DNA of 64,000 bases, from contig JAMNXR010000008.1 of assembly GCA_023653055.1 (NCBI GenBank), positions 68,733-132,732 of the forward strand, given 5' to 3'. The stretch is from Burkholderiaceae bacterium (GTDB lineage: Bacteria; Pseudomonadota; Gammaproteobacteria; Burkholderiales; Burkholderiaceae_B). Both the position numbers and the translations under genes were made by a program. Below the pieces are notes generated by a model. That model had not been told where the DNA came from. It saw only the letters and a list, made by a program, of their open reading frames with translations, and made no database searches. Below are positions 1-8,331 of the stretch, in pieces. Every line of letters begins with the position of its first letter. Position 1 is the stretch's first letter.

Positions 1-1
1 G

Positions 2-259
2 GGGACGCTGCTCGGCGTTGTGGGTGGCATCTCCATTGCCTTTAATGTTGATGTACTGGTACCTGCAATCGAAAGATTAATTGGTGCGCAGTTTTTACCG
101 AGAGAGATTTACTTTATTAGTGCGCTACCTTCTGACCCACGCATGGCTGACATTACAACCATTGGTGTGACCTCGCTGGTGATGTCGCTATTGGCTACGC
201 TTTACCCGAGCTGGCGCGCCTCTCGTCTGCAACCTGCAGAGGTTCTCCGTCATGACTGA
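2..259 (+). CDS. lolC: LolC/LolE-type lipoprotein-releasing permease, C-terminal fragment
   Basis: The gene enters from outside the window; the frame is open from base 2, so only the last 85 residues or so are present. It is the inner-membrane permease of the LolCDE ABC complex, which extracts outer-membrane lipoproteins and hands them to LolA. The visible part has the last periplasmic stretch (FYFISALPSDP-like segment) and a final membrane helix (IGVTSLVMSLLATLYPSW) followed by [14 protein letters not shown], the usual FtsX/LolC ending. Its stop overlaps the lolD start by 8 bases, which supports translational coupling. The GTG at base 20 given in the ORF track is internal. LolC and LolE cannot be told apart from this fragment. 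Confidence 0.88.
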   Translation, partial: GTLLGVVGGISIAFNVDVLVPAIERLIGAQFLPREIYFISALPSDPRMADITTIGVTSLVMSLLATLYPSWRASRLQPAEVLRHD

Positions 260-947
260 TCAGTCTGTCGATTTTGCTTTACAGGCTAAAGGCCTTTGCA
301 AATATTATGACGACGGTAATACACGCATCGATGTGTTGCGTGAGGTCACTCTTGACATTAAACGCGGCGAACTCGTAGCGGTTATCGGTGCGTCTGGTTC
401 TGGTAAAAGCACCTTATTACATGCCTTAGGTCTGTTAGATTTACCTACTTCTGGCACGATTCGCGTCGCAGGACAGCCATCCGAAGGTTTGTCTGAGTCT
501 GCCCGCAGTCGCTTACGCAATCGTGAACTGGGTTTTGTTTATCAGTTTCATCATTTGCTACCTGAATTCACTGCGCTTGATAATGTCGCAATGCCTTTGA
601 TTGTGCGTCGTGACAGCCGTGATAGTGCGCGTGCTGAGGCACTGAAAGTATTAGAGCTTGTCGGCCTTTCTGCGCGCACAACCCATTATCCTGGCCAGCT
701 TTCAGGCGGGGAGCGACAACGGGTTGCACTTGCACGCGCGTTAGTGACCCGTCCAGCTTGCGTATTGGCGGATGAACCGACAGGCAATCTGGATCGTCAC
801 ACCGCACAGCAGATGTTCAAGCTTCTCAAGCAAGTCAATGCGGAGTCTCGGACCGCATTTCTGATCGTGACGCACGATCCTGAGCTTGCAGCGTTGGCGG
901 ATCGACGCCTCTATATGGATGCTGGGCGACTGGTCGATGCGCCTTGA
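252..947 (+). CDS. lolD: LolD lipoprotein-release ATPase
   Basis: ATP-binding subunit of the LolCDE lipoprotein-sorting complex on the cytoplasmic face of the inner membrane. The 231 residues show Walker A (GASGSGKS, about residue 50), Q-loop region ([12 protein letters not shown]), ABC signature ([15 protein letters not shown]), Walker B with catalytic Glu ([10 protein letters not shown]) and the switch His (VTHD). The HHLLPEF stretch is typical of LolD rather than of other members of the MacB/FtsE family. The start overlaps the end of lolC by 8 bases and the stop lies inside the start of tatD, so the three genes probably form one transcript. Confidence 0.95.
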   Translation: MTDQSVDFALQAKGLCKYYDDGNTRIDVLREVTLDIKRGELVAVIGASGSGKSTLLHALGLLDLPTSGTIRVAGQPSEGLSESARSRLRNRELGFVYQFHHLLPEFTALDNVAMPLIVRRDSRDSARAEALKVLELVGLSARTTHYPGQLSGGERQRVALARALVTRPACVLADEPTGNLDRHTAQQMFKLLKQVNAESRTAFLIVTHDPELAALADRRLYMDAGRLVDAP

Positions 948-1743
948 TACACATTGCCATCTTGATGCATCAGAGTTCGACGTAGATCGAGGTGCCGTGA
1001 TTGCGCGTGCGCAACAAGAAAATATTCAGGCCATTGTGATTCCCGCCGTAGATGCAGGAAACTTTGAGCGCGTACGTGCATTGGCGCATACATTTGATCA
1101 AGGGTTCTATGCATTGGGTATTCATCCAATGTGCGTACGACACGCTTCAGAGCAAGACTTACAATTGCTACATACCTTGCTGACTCGATATCGCGATGAT
1201 CCAAAATTAGTTGCTGTCGGTGAAATTGGGCTCGATTTTTTTATACCTGAAATCGCTCAGGGTGCCCCACGACAGAAACAAGAATTCTTTTATGAAGCAC
1301 AGCTGGCGTTTGCTTGTGAGTTTGATTTACCGGTGCTGCTGCATATCAGACGTTCTCAAGACATTGTGCTCAAGCACTTACGACGGAGTCAGGTTCGGGG
1401 GGGTATTGCGCATGCCTTTAATGGCAGCATGCAACAGGCAACTCAGTTTGTAGAAAGGGGCTTTGCATTGGGCATAGGTGGTGCGATGACGTATACCCGA
1501 GCCTTACAAATTCGACGTTTGGCAGTTGAGCTTCCGCTAAGTGCTCTGGTGCTCGAAACGGATTCTCCCGACATTGCTCCAGCTTGGTGCCATGACAATC
1601 GGCGCAATGAGCCGAGCCAAGTCGCGGAGATTGCAAGAACACTTGCCTCACTCAGAGGCTTGACTGAAACTGAACTACTTGAGGGAACTGCTCAAACAGC
1701 ACTAAGCGTCCTGCCTAGGCTGGCAGGACGTATAGTGAACTAA
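937..1743 (+). CDS. tatD: TatD-family metal-dependent DNase/hydrolase
   Basis: Predicted metal-dependent nuclease of the TatD family, cytoplasmic. I chose ATG 937 ([10 protein letters not shown]) because the metal-binding H-x-H-x-D motif of this family sits at the extreme N terminus; the ORF-track start at 886 would add 17 residues lying within lolD. Other family marks are GEIGLDF (metal Glu), LPVLLHIR, and LETDSPDIAP near the C terminus with the catalytic Asp. Length 268 residues is normal. It overlaps lolD by 11 bases. TatD proteins are reported as 3'-5' DNases or quality-control nucleases; the precise substrate here cannot be read from sequence. Confidence 0.92.
   Translation: MRLDTHCHLDASEFDVDRGAVIARAQQENIQAIVIPAVDAGNFERVRALAHTFDQGFYALGIHPMCVRHASEQDLQLLHTLLTRYRDDPKLVAVGEIGLDFFIPEIAQGAPRQKQEFFYEAQLAFACEFDLPVLLHIRRSQDIVLKHLRRSQVRGGIAHAFNGSMQQATQFVERGFALGIGGAMTYTRALQIRRLAVELPLSALVLETDSPDIAPAWCHDNRRNEPSQVAEIARTLASLRGLTETELLEGTAQTALSVLPRLAGRIVN
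1707..1730. terminator. GC-rich hairpin at the 3' end of tatD
   Basis: A perfect 9-bp stem (CGTCCTGCC / GGCAGGACG) with a 6-base loop lies within the last codons of tatD, between the convergent tatD and the small secreted-protein gene. No T-run follows on either strand, so it may be a Rho-dependent stop or a 3'-end stabiliser rather than an intrinsic terminator. Confidence 0.4.
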
Positions 1744-1787
1744 TAAATACATAAAGCACATGTCTAGCAAACTGTGGATGATAAAAA

Positions 1788-2231
1788 TCAGCTAGATTGC
1801 GCACCGTTTTGATGTTTACAGCCACTTTTACGTTCGGGCAATGTGATGCCTTTTTCTTTTGCACGCTTTTCCATTTCTGTTCGCATGCTCACACGAATGG
1901 CCTTGCGTTCTTCTGGGGTTTGAGCCGCTTGCATTTTTGCGCGCATTTCAGTGCGCTCTTCGGGTGTCATCAGTTTGCTCATTTCTGAGCCCTGGCCGTG
2001 TTTTCCGTGTTGCTTGCCTTGGCTCATTCCGTGCCCTTTGCCATGTTGCATGCCAGGACTCATGCCGTCGTTTAGAGTTTTGTTGGATTCTGCTGTAGGT
2101 GAGCTTGCGGATACGGATGGCGTTGTTTCAGTAGATTGCGGGGTGGACGACTGCGCCTGGGCCGAAGCGAATACCAGTGATAAGCCTAATGTTGCCAAGA
2201 TCGTCGTTGCGAGGCTGCGTGAGCTTTTCAT
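1788..2231 (-). CDS. Small secreted Met/His/Gly-rich protein with CpxP/Spy-like C-terminal part
   Basis: Exported protein of 147 residues from ATG 2231; the ORF-track start at 2237 is a TTG just upstream. The signal peptide is clear (MKSSRSLATTILATLGLSL then cleavage after AQA). A Ser/Thr-rich linker is followed by a Met/His/Gly-rich low-complexity stretch (GMSPGMQHGKGHGMSQGKQ), which looks suited to binding copper or another soft metal. The C-terminal helical part has two MTPEER/QTPEER repeats, reminiscent of the LTxxQ motif of the periplasmic chaperone/sensor proteins CpxP and Spy. It is divergent from a response regulator/kinase pair, the arrangement known for cpxP/cpxRA. Function is inferred; a plain metal-binding protein is equally possible. 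Confidence 0.7.
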   Translation of the reverse strand: MKSSRSLATTILATLGLSLVFASAQAQSSTPQSTETTPSVSASSPTAESNKTLNDGMSPGMQHGKGHGMSQGKQHGKHGQGSEMSKLMTPEERTEMRAKMQAAQTPEERKAIRVSMRTEMEKRAKEKGITLPERKSGCKHQNGAQSS

Positions 2232-2428
2232 GATCAATTCCCTATCAAAGTAAAGTTGCCGCCATCACTCAATCAGTGCAGCGGATAAGTCACATTGAAT
2301 CAGTTCAGACGCTATTTTTTATGTCGGAATACATTGTTTTTGTAATGTTAAGTGACAATGCGTGAATTTGATACATTGCAATACAATTTAGATATGAGGA
2401 CTTCTGTTCACCAGTGGGTTACACAGGC

Positions 2429-3157
2429 ATGATGGATGTTATGGATCATATTCTCATCGTTGACGACGATCGCGACATCAGAGACCTGTTGAGCGAGTAT
2501 TTGCAAAAGCAGGGCTATCGGACTTCGTTAGCCGCAGATGGACGCGCGATGCGTGCTGTACTTTCTCGGAGTGAACCTGCACTGATCGTATTGGATCTCA
2601 TGTTGCCAGGCGAGGATGGGTTGACTTTGTGTCGTGAGGTGAGGGCGCATTCTGATATCCCCATCATCATGTTGACCGCTAGAGGCGAGGAAGTAGACCG
2701 AATCGTTGGCTTAGAGATGGGTGCTGATGATTATCTTTCCAAGCCATTTAGCCCTAGAGAACTCGTTGCCCGCATAAAAAGTATCCTCAGGCGAACACGT
2801 GCCTTACCCTCAAACCTTAAGCCTGATCGCGTCAAACTGTTGCGTTTTGCAGGATGGGCACTCGACGTTGCTACCCGAAATTTACGCTCTCCTGAGGGCG
2901 TTTCGATTGCCTTGAGCGGAACCGACTTTAAATTATTACGGATATTTCTTGACCATCCCAACCGGGTACTGACCCGCGACCAATTAATAGATATGACTCA
3001 GTCACGTGATGCGGGCCCCTTCGATCGCAGTATTGATTTGCAAGTAAGCAGGCTCAGACGAAGACTCAATGACAACCCTAAAGAACCCTCGATTATCAAA
3101 ACATCGCGTGGCGAAGGTTATGTGTTGGCTGCTGAAGTTGTATCGGAAAACGCATGA
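2429..3157 (+). CDS. OmpR/PhoB-family response regulator
   Basis: DNA-binding response regulator partnered with the next gene. The receiver domain has the acidic pair (LIVDDD), phospho-acceptor Asp in LIVLDLMLPGEDG and the Lys in YLSKPF. The C-terminal winged helix carries LSGTDFKLLRIFLDHPNRVLTRDQL, RSIDLQVSRLRRRL and RGEGYVL, as in the OmpR/PhoB family. The start is uncertain: GTG 2414, ATG 2429, 2432 and 2441 are all possible and none has a strong ribosome site; I list 2429. The stop overlaps the kinase ATG by 4 bases. Divergence from the small secreted protein suggests that gene as a target. The signal is unknown; copper or envelope stress are guesses from the neighbour. Confidence 0.9.
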   Translation: MMDVMDHILIVDDDRDIRDLLSEYLQKQGYRTSLAADGRAMRAVLSRSEPALIVLDLMLPGEDGLTLCREVRAHSDIPIIMLTARGEEVDRIVGLEMGADDYLSKPFSPRELVARIKSILRRTRALPSNLKPDRVKLLRFAGWALDVATRNLRSPEGVSIALSGTDFKLLRIFLDHPNRVLTRDQLIDMTQSRDAGPFDRSIDLQVSRLRRRLNDNPKEPSIIKTSRGEGYVLAAEVVSENA

Positions 3158-4515
3158 GATTTTATCCACGCTCCCTTTTTGGTCGCTTGATCATCGTTTT
3201 TTTAGTCGGACTTATTGTGGCTCAGGGAGTGAGTCTAATGATTGTCCTGCAGGATAGAGGAGAGTTCTTATCAAGAACAAGCGGTGTTCAATCTGTCCGT
3301 CGCATTGCGGATACCGTAATTTTATTTGATACGGCGAGTATGTCTGAGCGCGAACGGCTAGTCAAACTGCTGAGCGCTCCTTCAATGCGGATTATCATTA
3401 CACCCGAATTGACGCGTATGCCGAGTACAAGTGCGTTTCGAGAGAAAAATGATTCACCCCAAGTTGTTTTATTTACAACGATTCTTCAAAGAATTTTAGG
3501 TCGTGAACGAGAAATGCGTTTGTTTGTCCTCGATCCCCAGCAAGGTGAGCACATCGGACATCATCGGGGTCGACTGCATTCATCCATCTACGCACAAATT
3601 CGCTTGCGCGATGGACCATGGGTCGTTTTTGACTCACAGCTTCAGCCTGAGGCTTGGACATGGCCATATAGAGCTCTTTTAAGTGCGTTGGTATTGATTG
3701 TTGCTGTTGTGTTGCTTGCTATCTTTGGTGTCCGTTGGGTTACCAGGCCTCTAAAACACTTTGCTGCCGCAGCGACTGAGCTTGGTAAAAATATCAATCG
3801 CCCGCCGCTAGCTGAGACTGGACCTCTAGAAGTCATTCAAGCATCGAGAGCGCTTAATGGTATGCAAACACGTTTATCACGCTACTTAAACGATCGCACT
3901 CGCATTCTTGCCGCAATGTCGCATGACCTCAAAACACCCATTACACGAATGCGCTTGAGGGCAGAGTTGCTTGATGATGAAAAGATCAAAGAAAAATTCA
4001 CACGTGATTTATCTGAACTTGAAGCGATGGTCACTGGCACATTGGATTTTATGAGGGGTATTGAAACAGGTGAGGTGATACAACCCCTTGATATCAATGC
4101 TTTGCTTGAAAGCATACAAGACGATGCGCGTGAATCTGGTCAATCGATTAGCATTACCGGTCGTGCCTCAATGCCTTATTTGTGTCGGCCGCAGGCGATA
4201 AAAAGATGTCTTTCTAACTTGCTAGAAAATGCCATTAAGTACGGAAGTTCGGCTCAAGTACAAGTCATGCAATTGCCCGCCTCTCTTCACATCATCATTT
4301 CTGATCAGGGTCCTGGCGTTCCTGCAGATCAACTTGAACGGTTATTCGATCCTTTTTATCGCTTGGAATCTTCACGTAATCGCGATCACGGTGGGACAGG
4401 ATTAGGCTTAACGATTGCTCGGAGTATTGCTGAACAGCATGGTGGCACATTGACGCTGAAAAACGGTTTTCGACAAGGGCTCGAGTGCCACCTCGATCTG
4501 CCTATCAGCACGTAG
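3154..4515 (+). CDS. Membrane sensor histidine kinase (EnvZ/Cpx-like layout)
   Basis: Inner-membrane kinase of 453 residues for the preceding regulator. Order: TM1 (about 10-32), periplasmic sensor of about 140 residues, TM2 (about 173-193), HAMP (RPLKHFAAAATELG), HisKA with phospho-His in MSHDLKTPITR (about His257), then the ATPase with N box NLLENAIKYG, G1 SDQGPGVP, F box LFDPFYR and G2 GGTGLGLTIA. All catalytic boxes are intact. The periplasmic part includes a short HIGHHRGRLH segment rich in His, which could touch metal. Start overlaps the regulator stop (ATGA). No second terminal gene follows; comEC starts 83 bases on. Confidence 0.92.
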   Translation: MRFYPRSLFGRLIIVFLVGLIVAQGVSLMIVLQDRGEFLSRTSGVQSVRRIADTVILFDTASMSERERLVKLLSAPSMRIIITPELTRMPSTSAFREKNDSPQVVLFTTILQRILGREREMRLFVLDPQQGEHIGHHRGRLHSSIYAQIRLRDGPWVVFDSQLQPEAWTWPYRALLSALVLIVAVVLLAIFGVRWVTRPLKHFAAAATELGKNINRPPLAETGPLEVIQASRALNGMQTRLSRYLNDRTRILAAMSHDLKTPITRMRLRAELLDDEKIKEKFTRDLSELEAMVTGTLDFMRGIETGEVIQPLDINALLESIQDDARESGQSISITGRASMPYLCRPQAIKRCLSNLLENAIKYGSSAQVQVMQLPASLHIIISDQGPGVPADQLERLFDPFYRLESSRNRDHGGTGLGLTIARSIAEQHGGTLTLKNGFRQGLECHLDLPIST

Positions 4516-4598
4516 TTTTACGATTGGTTCAAACCGTTCACACACCAGTGACATTTAGCTCAAGACGAATCACTATTGCGTGTTTCGTCGAGGTGTAG

Positions 4599-7139
4599 AT
4601 GGGTAGGTTGATTGCGCTATCAATCGTCGCAGCAAGTGTATTTATACAGACTCTCGCACACTTACCGCAATGGTTTGATTTGCTCGGTCTATTTGTCATT
4701 GTTTGTCTCGCATGGATATTTTTTTATTGTTGTTCCTGGCTGAGCGTCGTACAGAACAAACCGCTGGTCAATCAAAGCATTCGTTATTTCAAGCGTGTAA
4801 TTCTATTAATTTTAGTATTTACGCTCTCATTAGCGTGGTCAACATGGCGAGCGCAAATACGGATGGCGGATCGGCTCTCCTCAGAGCATGAAAATGTCGT
4901 TTCTCGCATTCAGTTCGAAATCACTGGGATGGTTCAAGATCAAGGTGATAGCTTGAGATTTGAGGTCCAGGTCTTACCAATTCAAGCGTCAGGAGAACGT
5001 CCTCAAGGTATCCCTCGTCATATTCAAGTTGTGTGGCGAAAAGCAGATGCGGAGAAGACGCCCCATGGTATTCGTCCAGGTCAGACTTGGCGCGCCGCCC
5101 TAATTTTTCGCCAGCCACGTGGGACGTTAAATCCTCATAGTTTTGATTATGAAGCCCATTTATTCAGCCGTAATATCCGCGCAATAGGACGCGTGCGTGG
5201 AAAGCCCGTTTTAATGAGTGAAGCCCCATTTTCTTCGATGCAAGTTATGGTCTCCGGTGCACGACAATACTTGCGTCAATCCATGCGAGAACATGTAGGC
5301 GATATGACCTTTGGTGCCGTGTTGATTGCCTTGGCGATCGGTGACCAAGATAGCGTTAAAGCCGAGCATTGGGAGATCTTTAATAAGACCGGTATTACGC
5401 ATCTGGTCTCCATAAGCGGTTCACATGTCACGATGTTGGCAGCTTTTGGCGGCTTGTCGATGCTTTGGCTATGGAAGCGTTTGCGTTGGCGTAGGCAGGC
5501 TGCTGCAGAATGGATTCCTGCAAAAGTAGTAGCGGGTATTGCAGCGTTATGTATTGCTTGGCTGTATTGCTTGTTGGCAGGATGGGGTGTGCCTGCTAGG
5601 CGTACATTTTTCATGCTTTTTGTTTCAGGTTTAGTGATGTTGAGCCGTTTGCCGATTTCAGCCTCCAGTGTCCTGTGCTTGGCCGCTGCGATCGTGACGC
5701 TGATTGATCCTTGGTCACCCGTTGCGACGGGGTTTTGGCTTTCGTTTGGTGCGGTGGCTGTGTTGTTTTATGTCGGATCGCAAATGCAAGTGGTCCGAAA
5801 TGATGCGATGACGTTCAGTCACCGTGGCTGGAATATATTGAAAGCATCTGCGCGATTACAGTGGATCATAACCCTTGCAATGCTACCTGCGCTCGCCTAT
5901 TTATTTCAACAAGTTTCTTTGACCTCTCCATTTGCTAATGCAATTGCAATTCCTGTGATTACCTTTGTTGTGACCCCACTTGCCTTGTTAATGGCTCTTG
6001 TCGCACTCATTCCAGGTTTAGACGCTGTGTCAGCGTGGATCGCTTGGTTTGCACATTTGGCGCTAGACTGGACAATGGTACCCGTCACTTGGCTGGCTTT
6101 TGTGCCAAGTGCCTCGCTGACCGTTGCCGCAATGCCTATTTGGTGTTTATTACTTTCTTTAGTTGGAATTGTCTGGGCCTTGCAGCCTCCTGGTGTGCCT
6201 GTGCGTTGGGTAGGTTGGACCATGTTATTACCTGCCTTGACTTGGCAGCCGCAAGCATTATCAGTGGGTGCTTGGCAATTGACCGCTTTAGATGTCGGTC
6301 AAGGGGGTGCAATCATTGTGCGTACCAAGCGACACACCTTGCTCTTTGATGCAGGACCTCGACTGGGTATCAGCGATGCCGGTCAACGCGTCATTGCACC
6401 CGTGCTCCGTGCATTGGGTGTCAGGCATATTGATACCCTGGTGATTTCTCATCCTGATATTGATCACGCGGGCGGTCTACCAGGCTTATTGCGTGAGATG
6501 CCGGTATCAGCAGCCTATACAAGTTTCGACCTCAACCAATTTTTAAAACATACTCAACACGTACTTAAGCTTGCTTCACCGATTGTTCGACCGAACAAAC
6601 GTTTTGATTGCGAAGCTGGGTTAAGTTGGTCGTGGGATAACGTGAGGTTTACTTTTTTGCATCCTATTGTGACGAATATGCTAGTCGAGGGCTTAATACA
6701 GAAAAAACACAGCAAGAATAAAATTAAATCAAATGCGCGAAGTTGCGTGCTTTATATACAAGGTACGCATCATTCAGCCTTATTGCCAGGGGATATTGGC
6801 ATCAAGGAAGAGCATGAACTATTAGACCGTCATGTGTTTCATAACGCTGGAGCACCTATTCGTGCCGATGTTGTCCTCGTCGCGCATCATGGGTCAACAA
6901 GCTCTTCTTCTGAACGTTTTATTTCACAATTGGGTACGCTTCATGCGATCGCCCAAGTTGGATATCTCAATCGCTTTTCTCATCCTGCACCGGAGGTCGA
7001 ACAAAGATGGAAATCTACGCTGGCTGCTTTTTGGCGTACGGATCGCGATGGCGCTGTGACGGCCGAATCAAGTGAAAGTGGGATGCAAGTGTTTTCCCAA
7101 GCGCATCAGCGGCAGAGGTATTGGCATCAAAGAAATTGA
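4599..7139 (+). CDS. comEC: ComEC/Rec2 DNA-uptake channel protein
   Basis: Large inner-membrane protein (846 residues) that moves single-stranded DNA into the cytoplasm during natural transformation. Regions in order: N-terminal membrane helices, a soluble DUF4131/OB-like part (about 85-210), the competence domain with many helices (about 235-530, including GITHLVSISGSHVTMLAA and WGVPARRTFFML), then a C-terminal metallo-beta-lactamase-like domain (about 565-830) with SHPDIDHAGG and VAHHGS. Full length and all domains are present, so the channel could be functional, though no other competence genes occur in the window. Neighbouring lolCD-tatD-comEC order is common in betaproteobacteria; here the two-component genes sit between tatD and comEC. 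Confidence 0.93.
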   Translation: MGRLIALSIVAASVFIQTLAHLPQWFDLLGLFVIVCLAWIFFYCCSWLSVVQNKPLVNQSIRYFKRVILLILVFTLSLAWSTWRAQIRMADRLSSEHENVVSRIQFEITGMVQDQGDSLRFEVQVLPIQASGERPQGIPRHIQVVWRKADAEKTPHGIRPGQTWRAALIFRQPRGTLNPHSFDYEAHLFSRNIRAIGRVRGKPVLMSEAPFSSMQVMVSGARQYLRQSMREHVGDMTFGAVLIALAIGDQDSVKAEHWEIFNKTGITHLVSISGSHVTMLAAFGGLSMLWLWKRLRWRRQAAAEWIPAKVVAGIAALCIAWLYCLLAGWGVPARRTFFMLFVSGLVMLSRLPISASSVLCLAAAIVTLIDPWSPVATGFWLSFGAVAVLFYVGSQMQVVRNDAMTFSHRGWNILKASARLQWIITLAMLPALAYLFQQVSLTSPFANAIAIPVITFVVTPLALLMALVALIPGLDAVSAWIAWFAHLALDWTMVPVTWLAFVPSASLTVAAMPIWCLLLSLVGIVWALQPPGVPVRWVGWTMLLPALTWQPQALSVGAWQLTALDVGQGGAIIVRTKRHTLLFDAGPRLGISDAGQRVIAPVLRALGVRHIDTLVISHPDIDHAGGLPGLLREMPVSAAYTSFDLNQFLKHTQHVLKLASPIVRPNKRFDCEAGLSWSWDNVRFTFLHPIVTNMLVEGLIQKKHSKNKIKSNARSCVLYIQGTHHSALLPGDIGIKEEHELLDRHVFHNAGAPIRADVVLVAHHGSTSSSSERFISQLGTLHAIAQVGYLNRFSHPAPEVEQRWKSTLAAFWRTDRDGAVTAESSESGMQVFSQAHQRQRYWHQRN

Positions 7140-7182
7140 GTACCGATCAAAATACTAATTTTTTATTAAGAACGTCAGTTTT

Positions 7183-7211
7183 TTGACAGAAAGTTGGAGT
7201 AAAGTTAATCA
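7183..7211 (+). promoter_or_regulatory. Possible sigma-70 promoter of the Bug receptor gene
   Basis: A perfect -35 (TTGACA, 7183-7188) is followed after 17 bases by TAATCA (7206-7211), a weak -10. It lies about 65 bases upstream of the Bug-family gene in an AT-rich intergenic region of 137 bases. The -35 is convincing; the -10 is not, so the call is tentative. Confidence 0.4.
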
Positions 7212-7276
7212 AAACTAAACCGACTCAAGTAATACTTTGTTAGGTTGTCATAGAAAAAAACTGAGGAGATTAAGAG

Positions 7277-8239
7277 ATGCAATTTGTAAAAATAGCCAAA
7301 ATCGCAAGTGTCATGTCCTTGGCCTTAATGGGTGCGACACCAGTCGTTGCTCAGGTCATTAGTGAAAAACCAGTTCAATACATCATTCCTTTTCCGCCCG
7401 GAGGTGAGTCTGACGTTGTCGCCCGCTTGCAGGCCGATATTTCAGCCAAGCAATTCAAGCAACCGATGGTTGTCATTAATCGTGCAGGAGCGGGTGGGGC
7501 CCTTGTTTGGAGTCAGTTAAATAACTATCCCAATGACGGCACCAACATCATTGGTGTCAATATTCCGCACATCATGTTGCAGCCTTTACAAGAAGGCACT
7601 CAGTACAAAACCAATGATATTAATTCAGTTTATTACTATCACTTTACGCCTGATGCGTTGATGGTATCAGCCGACAGTCCCTACAAAACCTACCAAGAGT
7701 TCATCGCCGCTGCCAAGAAAAATCCTGGCAAGATGACACTTGCTGGTTCTGCGCAATATTCTGCCAATCACATGGCAACCGAACGATTAAATAAACTAGC
7801 AGGTGTTAAGGTTGAATACGTACCCTTTAAAGGTACGGGCGACCTGATTTCCTCATTGATTGGTATGCACGTCGATGGTGCGATGGGTTATTTACCCTTG
7901 GCTATTCAGCAGAAAAGTCGAGTACGCACCTTAGCGGTAGCAACCGAAAAGCGTCATCCTGCGTTGCCTGACGTCCCAACATTCAAAGAGCTTGGGCTCA
8001 ATTGGGTAGATGGCGCCTACAGAGGCATTGCAATGCCAAAAAGCACACCGATCGAGACACAAAAGAAAATGTCTGACTACATGGCAAAGCTCAACGCAGA
8101 TCCCGCGACCAAAAAACGTTTAGAAGAGGGTGGTTTTGTTCTGGTGGATATTCCGCTCGATAAAATCCCCGCTTTCATGAAGGAAAAAGAGCCCTTGGTG
8201 ATGGAAGATGCGCGTAACGCTGGTATGTTGAAAAAATAA
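7277..8239 (+). CDS. Bug-family tripartite tricarboxylate transporter (TTT) substrate-binding protein
   Basis: Periplasmic solute receptor of the Bug/TctC family, 320 residues. It begins with a signal peptide (cleavage near TPVVAQ) and has the family landmarks YIIPFPPGGESDVVAR, VINRAGAGGALVWSQL, the VEYVPFKGTGDLISSLIG segment and LPDVPTFKELG. A good ribosome site (GAGGAG) precedes the ATG. No TctA/TctB membrane genes are nearby, so this is an orphan receptor, as is usual for Bug proteins in Alcaligenaceae. The ligand (carboxylate or other small acid) cannot be predicted. The next gene, a hydrolase, may or may not be functionally linked. Confidence 0.92.
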   Translation: MQFVKIAKIASVMSLALMGATPVVAQVISEKPVQYIIPFPPGGESDVVARLQADISAKQFKQPMVVINRAGAGGALVWSQLNNYPNDGTNIIGVNIPHIMLQPLQEGTQYKTNDINSVYYYHFTPDALMVSADSPYKTYQEFIAAAKKNPGKMTLAGSAQYSANHMATERLNKLAGVKVEYVPFKGTGDLISSLIGMHVDGAMGYLPLAIQQKSRVRTLAVATEKRHPALPDVPTFKELGLNWVDGAYRGIAMPKSTPIETQKKMSDYMAKLNADPATKKRLEEGGFVLVDIPLDKIPAFMKEKEPLVMEDARNAGMLKK

Positions 8240-8264
8240 GCCTTTGTTGCAATGCGGCATTAAG

Positions 8265-8321
8265 CCCGGGTCAGTACTACAATAAGACAAATGTTCGAGC
8301 GCTCGCTGGACAAGACCCGGG
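8265..8321. repeat. Nested inverted repeat between the Bug gene and the hydrolase gene
   Basis: Perfect 8-base arms CCCGGGTC (8265-8272) and GACCCGGG (8314-8321) enclose 41 bases that contain a perfect 10-base palindrome CGAGCGCTCG (8296-8305). The right arm ends 10 bases before the ATG of the hydrolase, which has no other evident ribosome site, so folding in RNA could hide the start region. Alternatively it is a binding site or a weak terminator; there is no T-run. Confidence 0.5.
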
Positions 8322-8331
8322 AATACGCACC

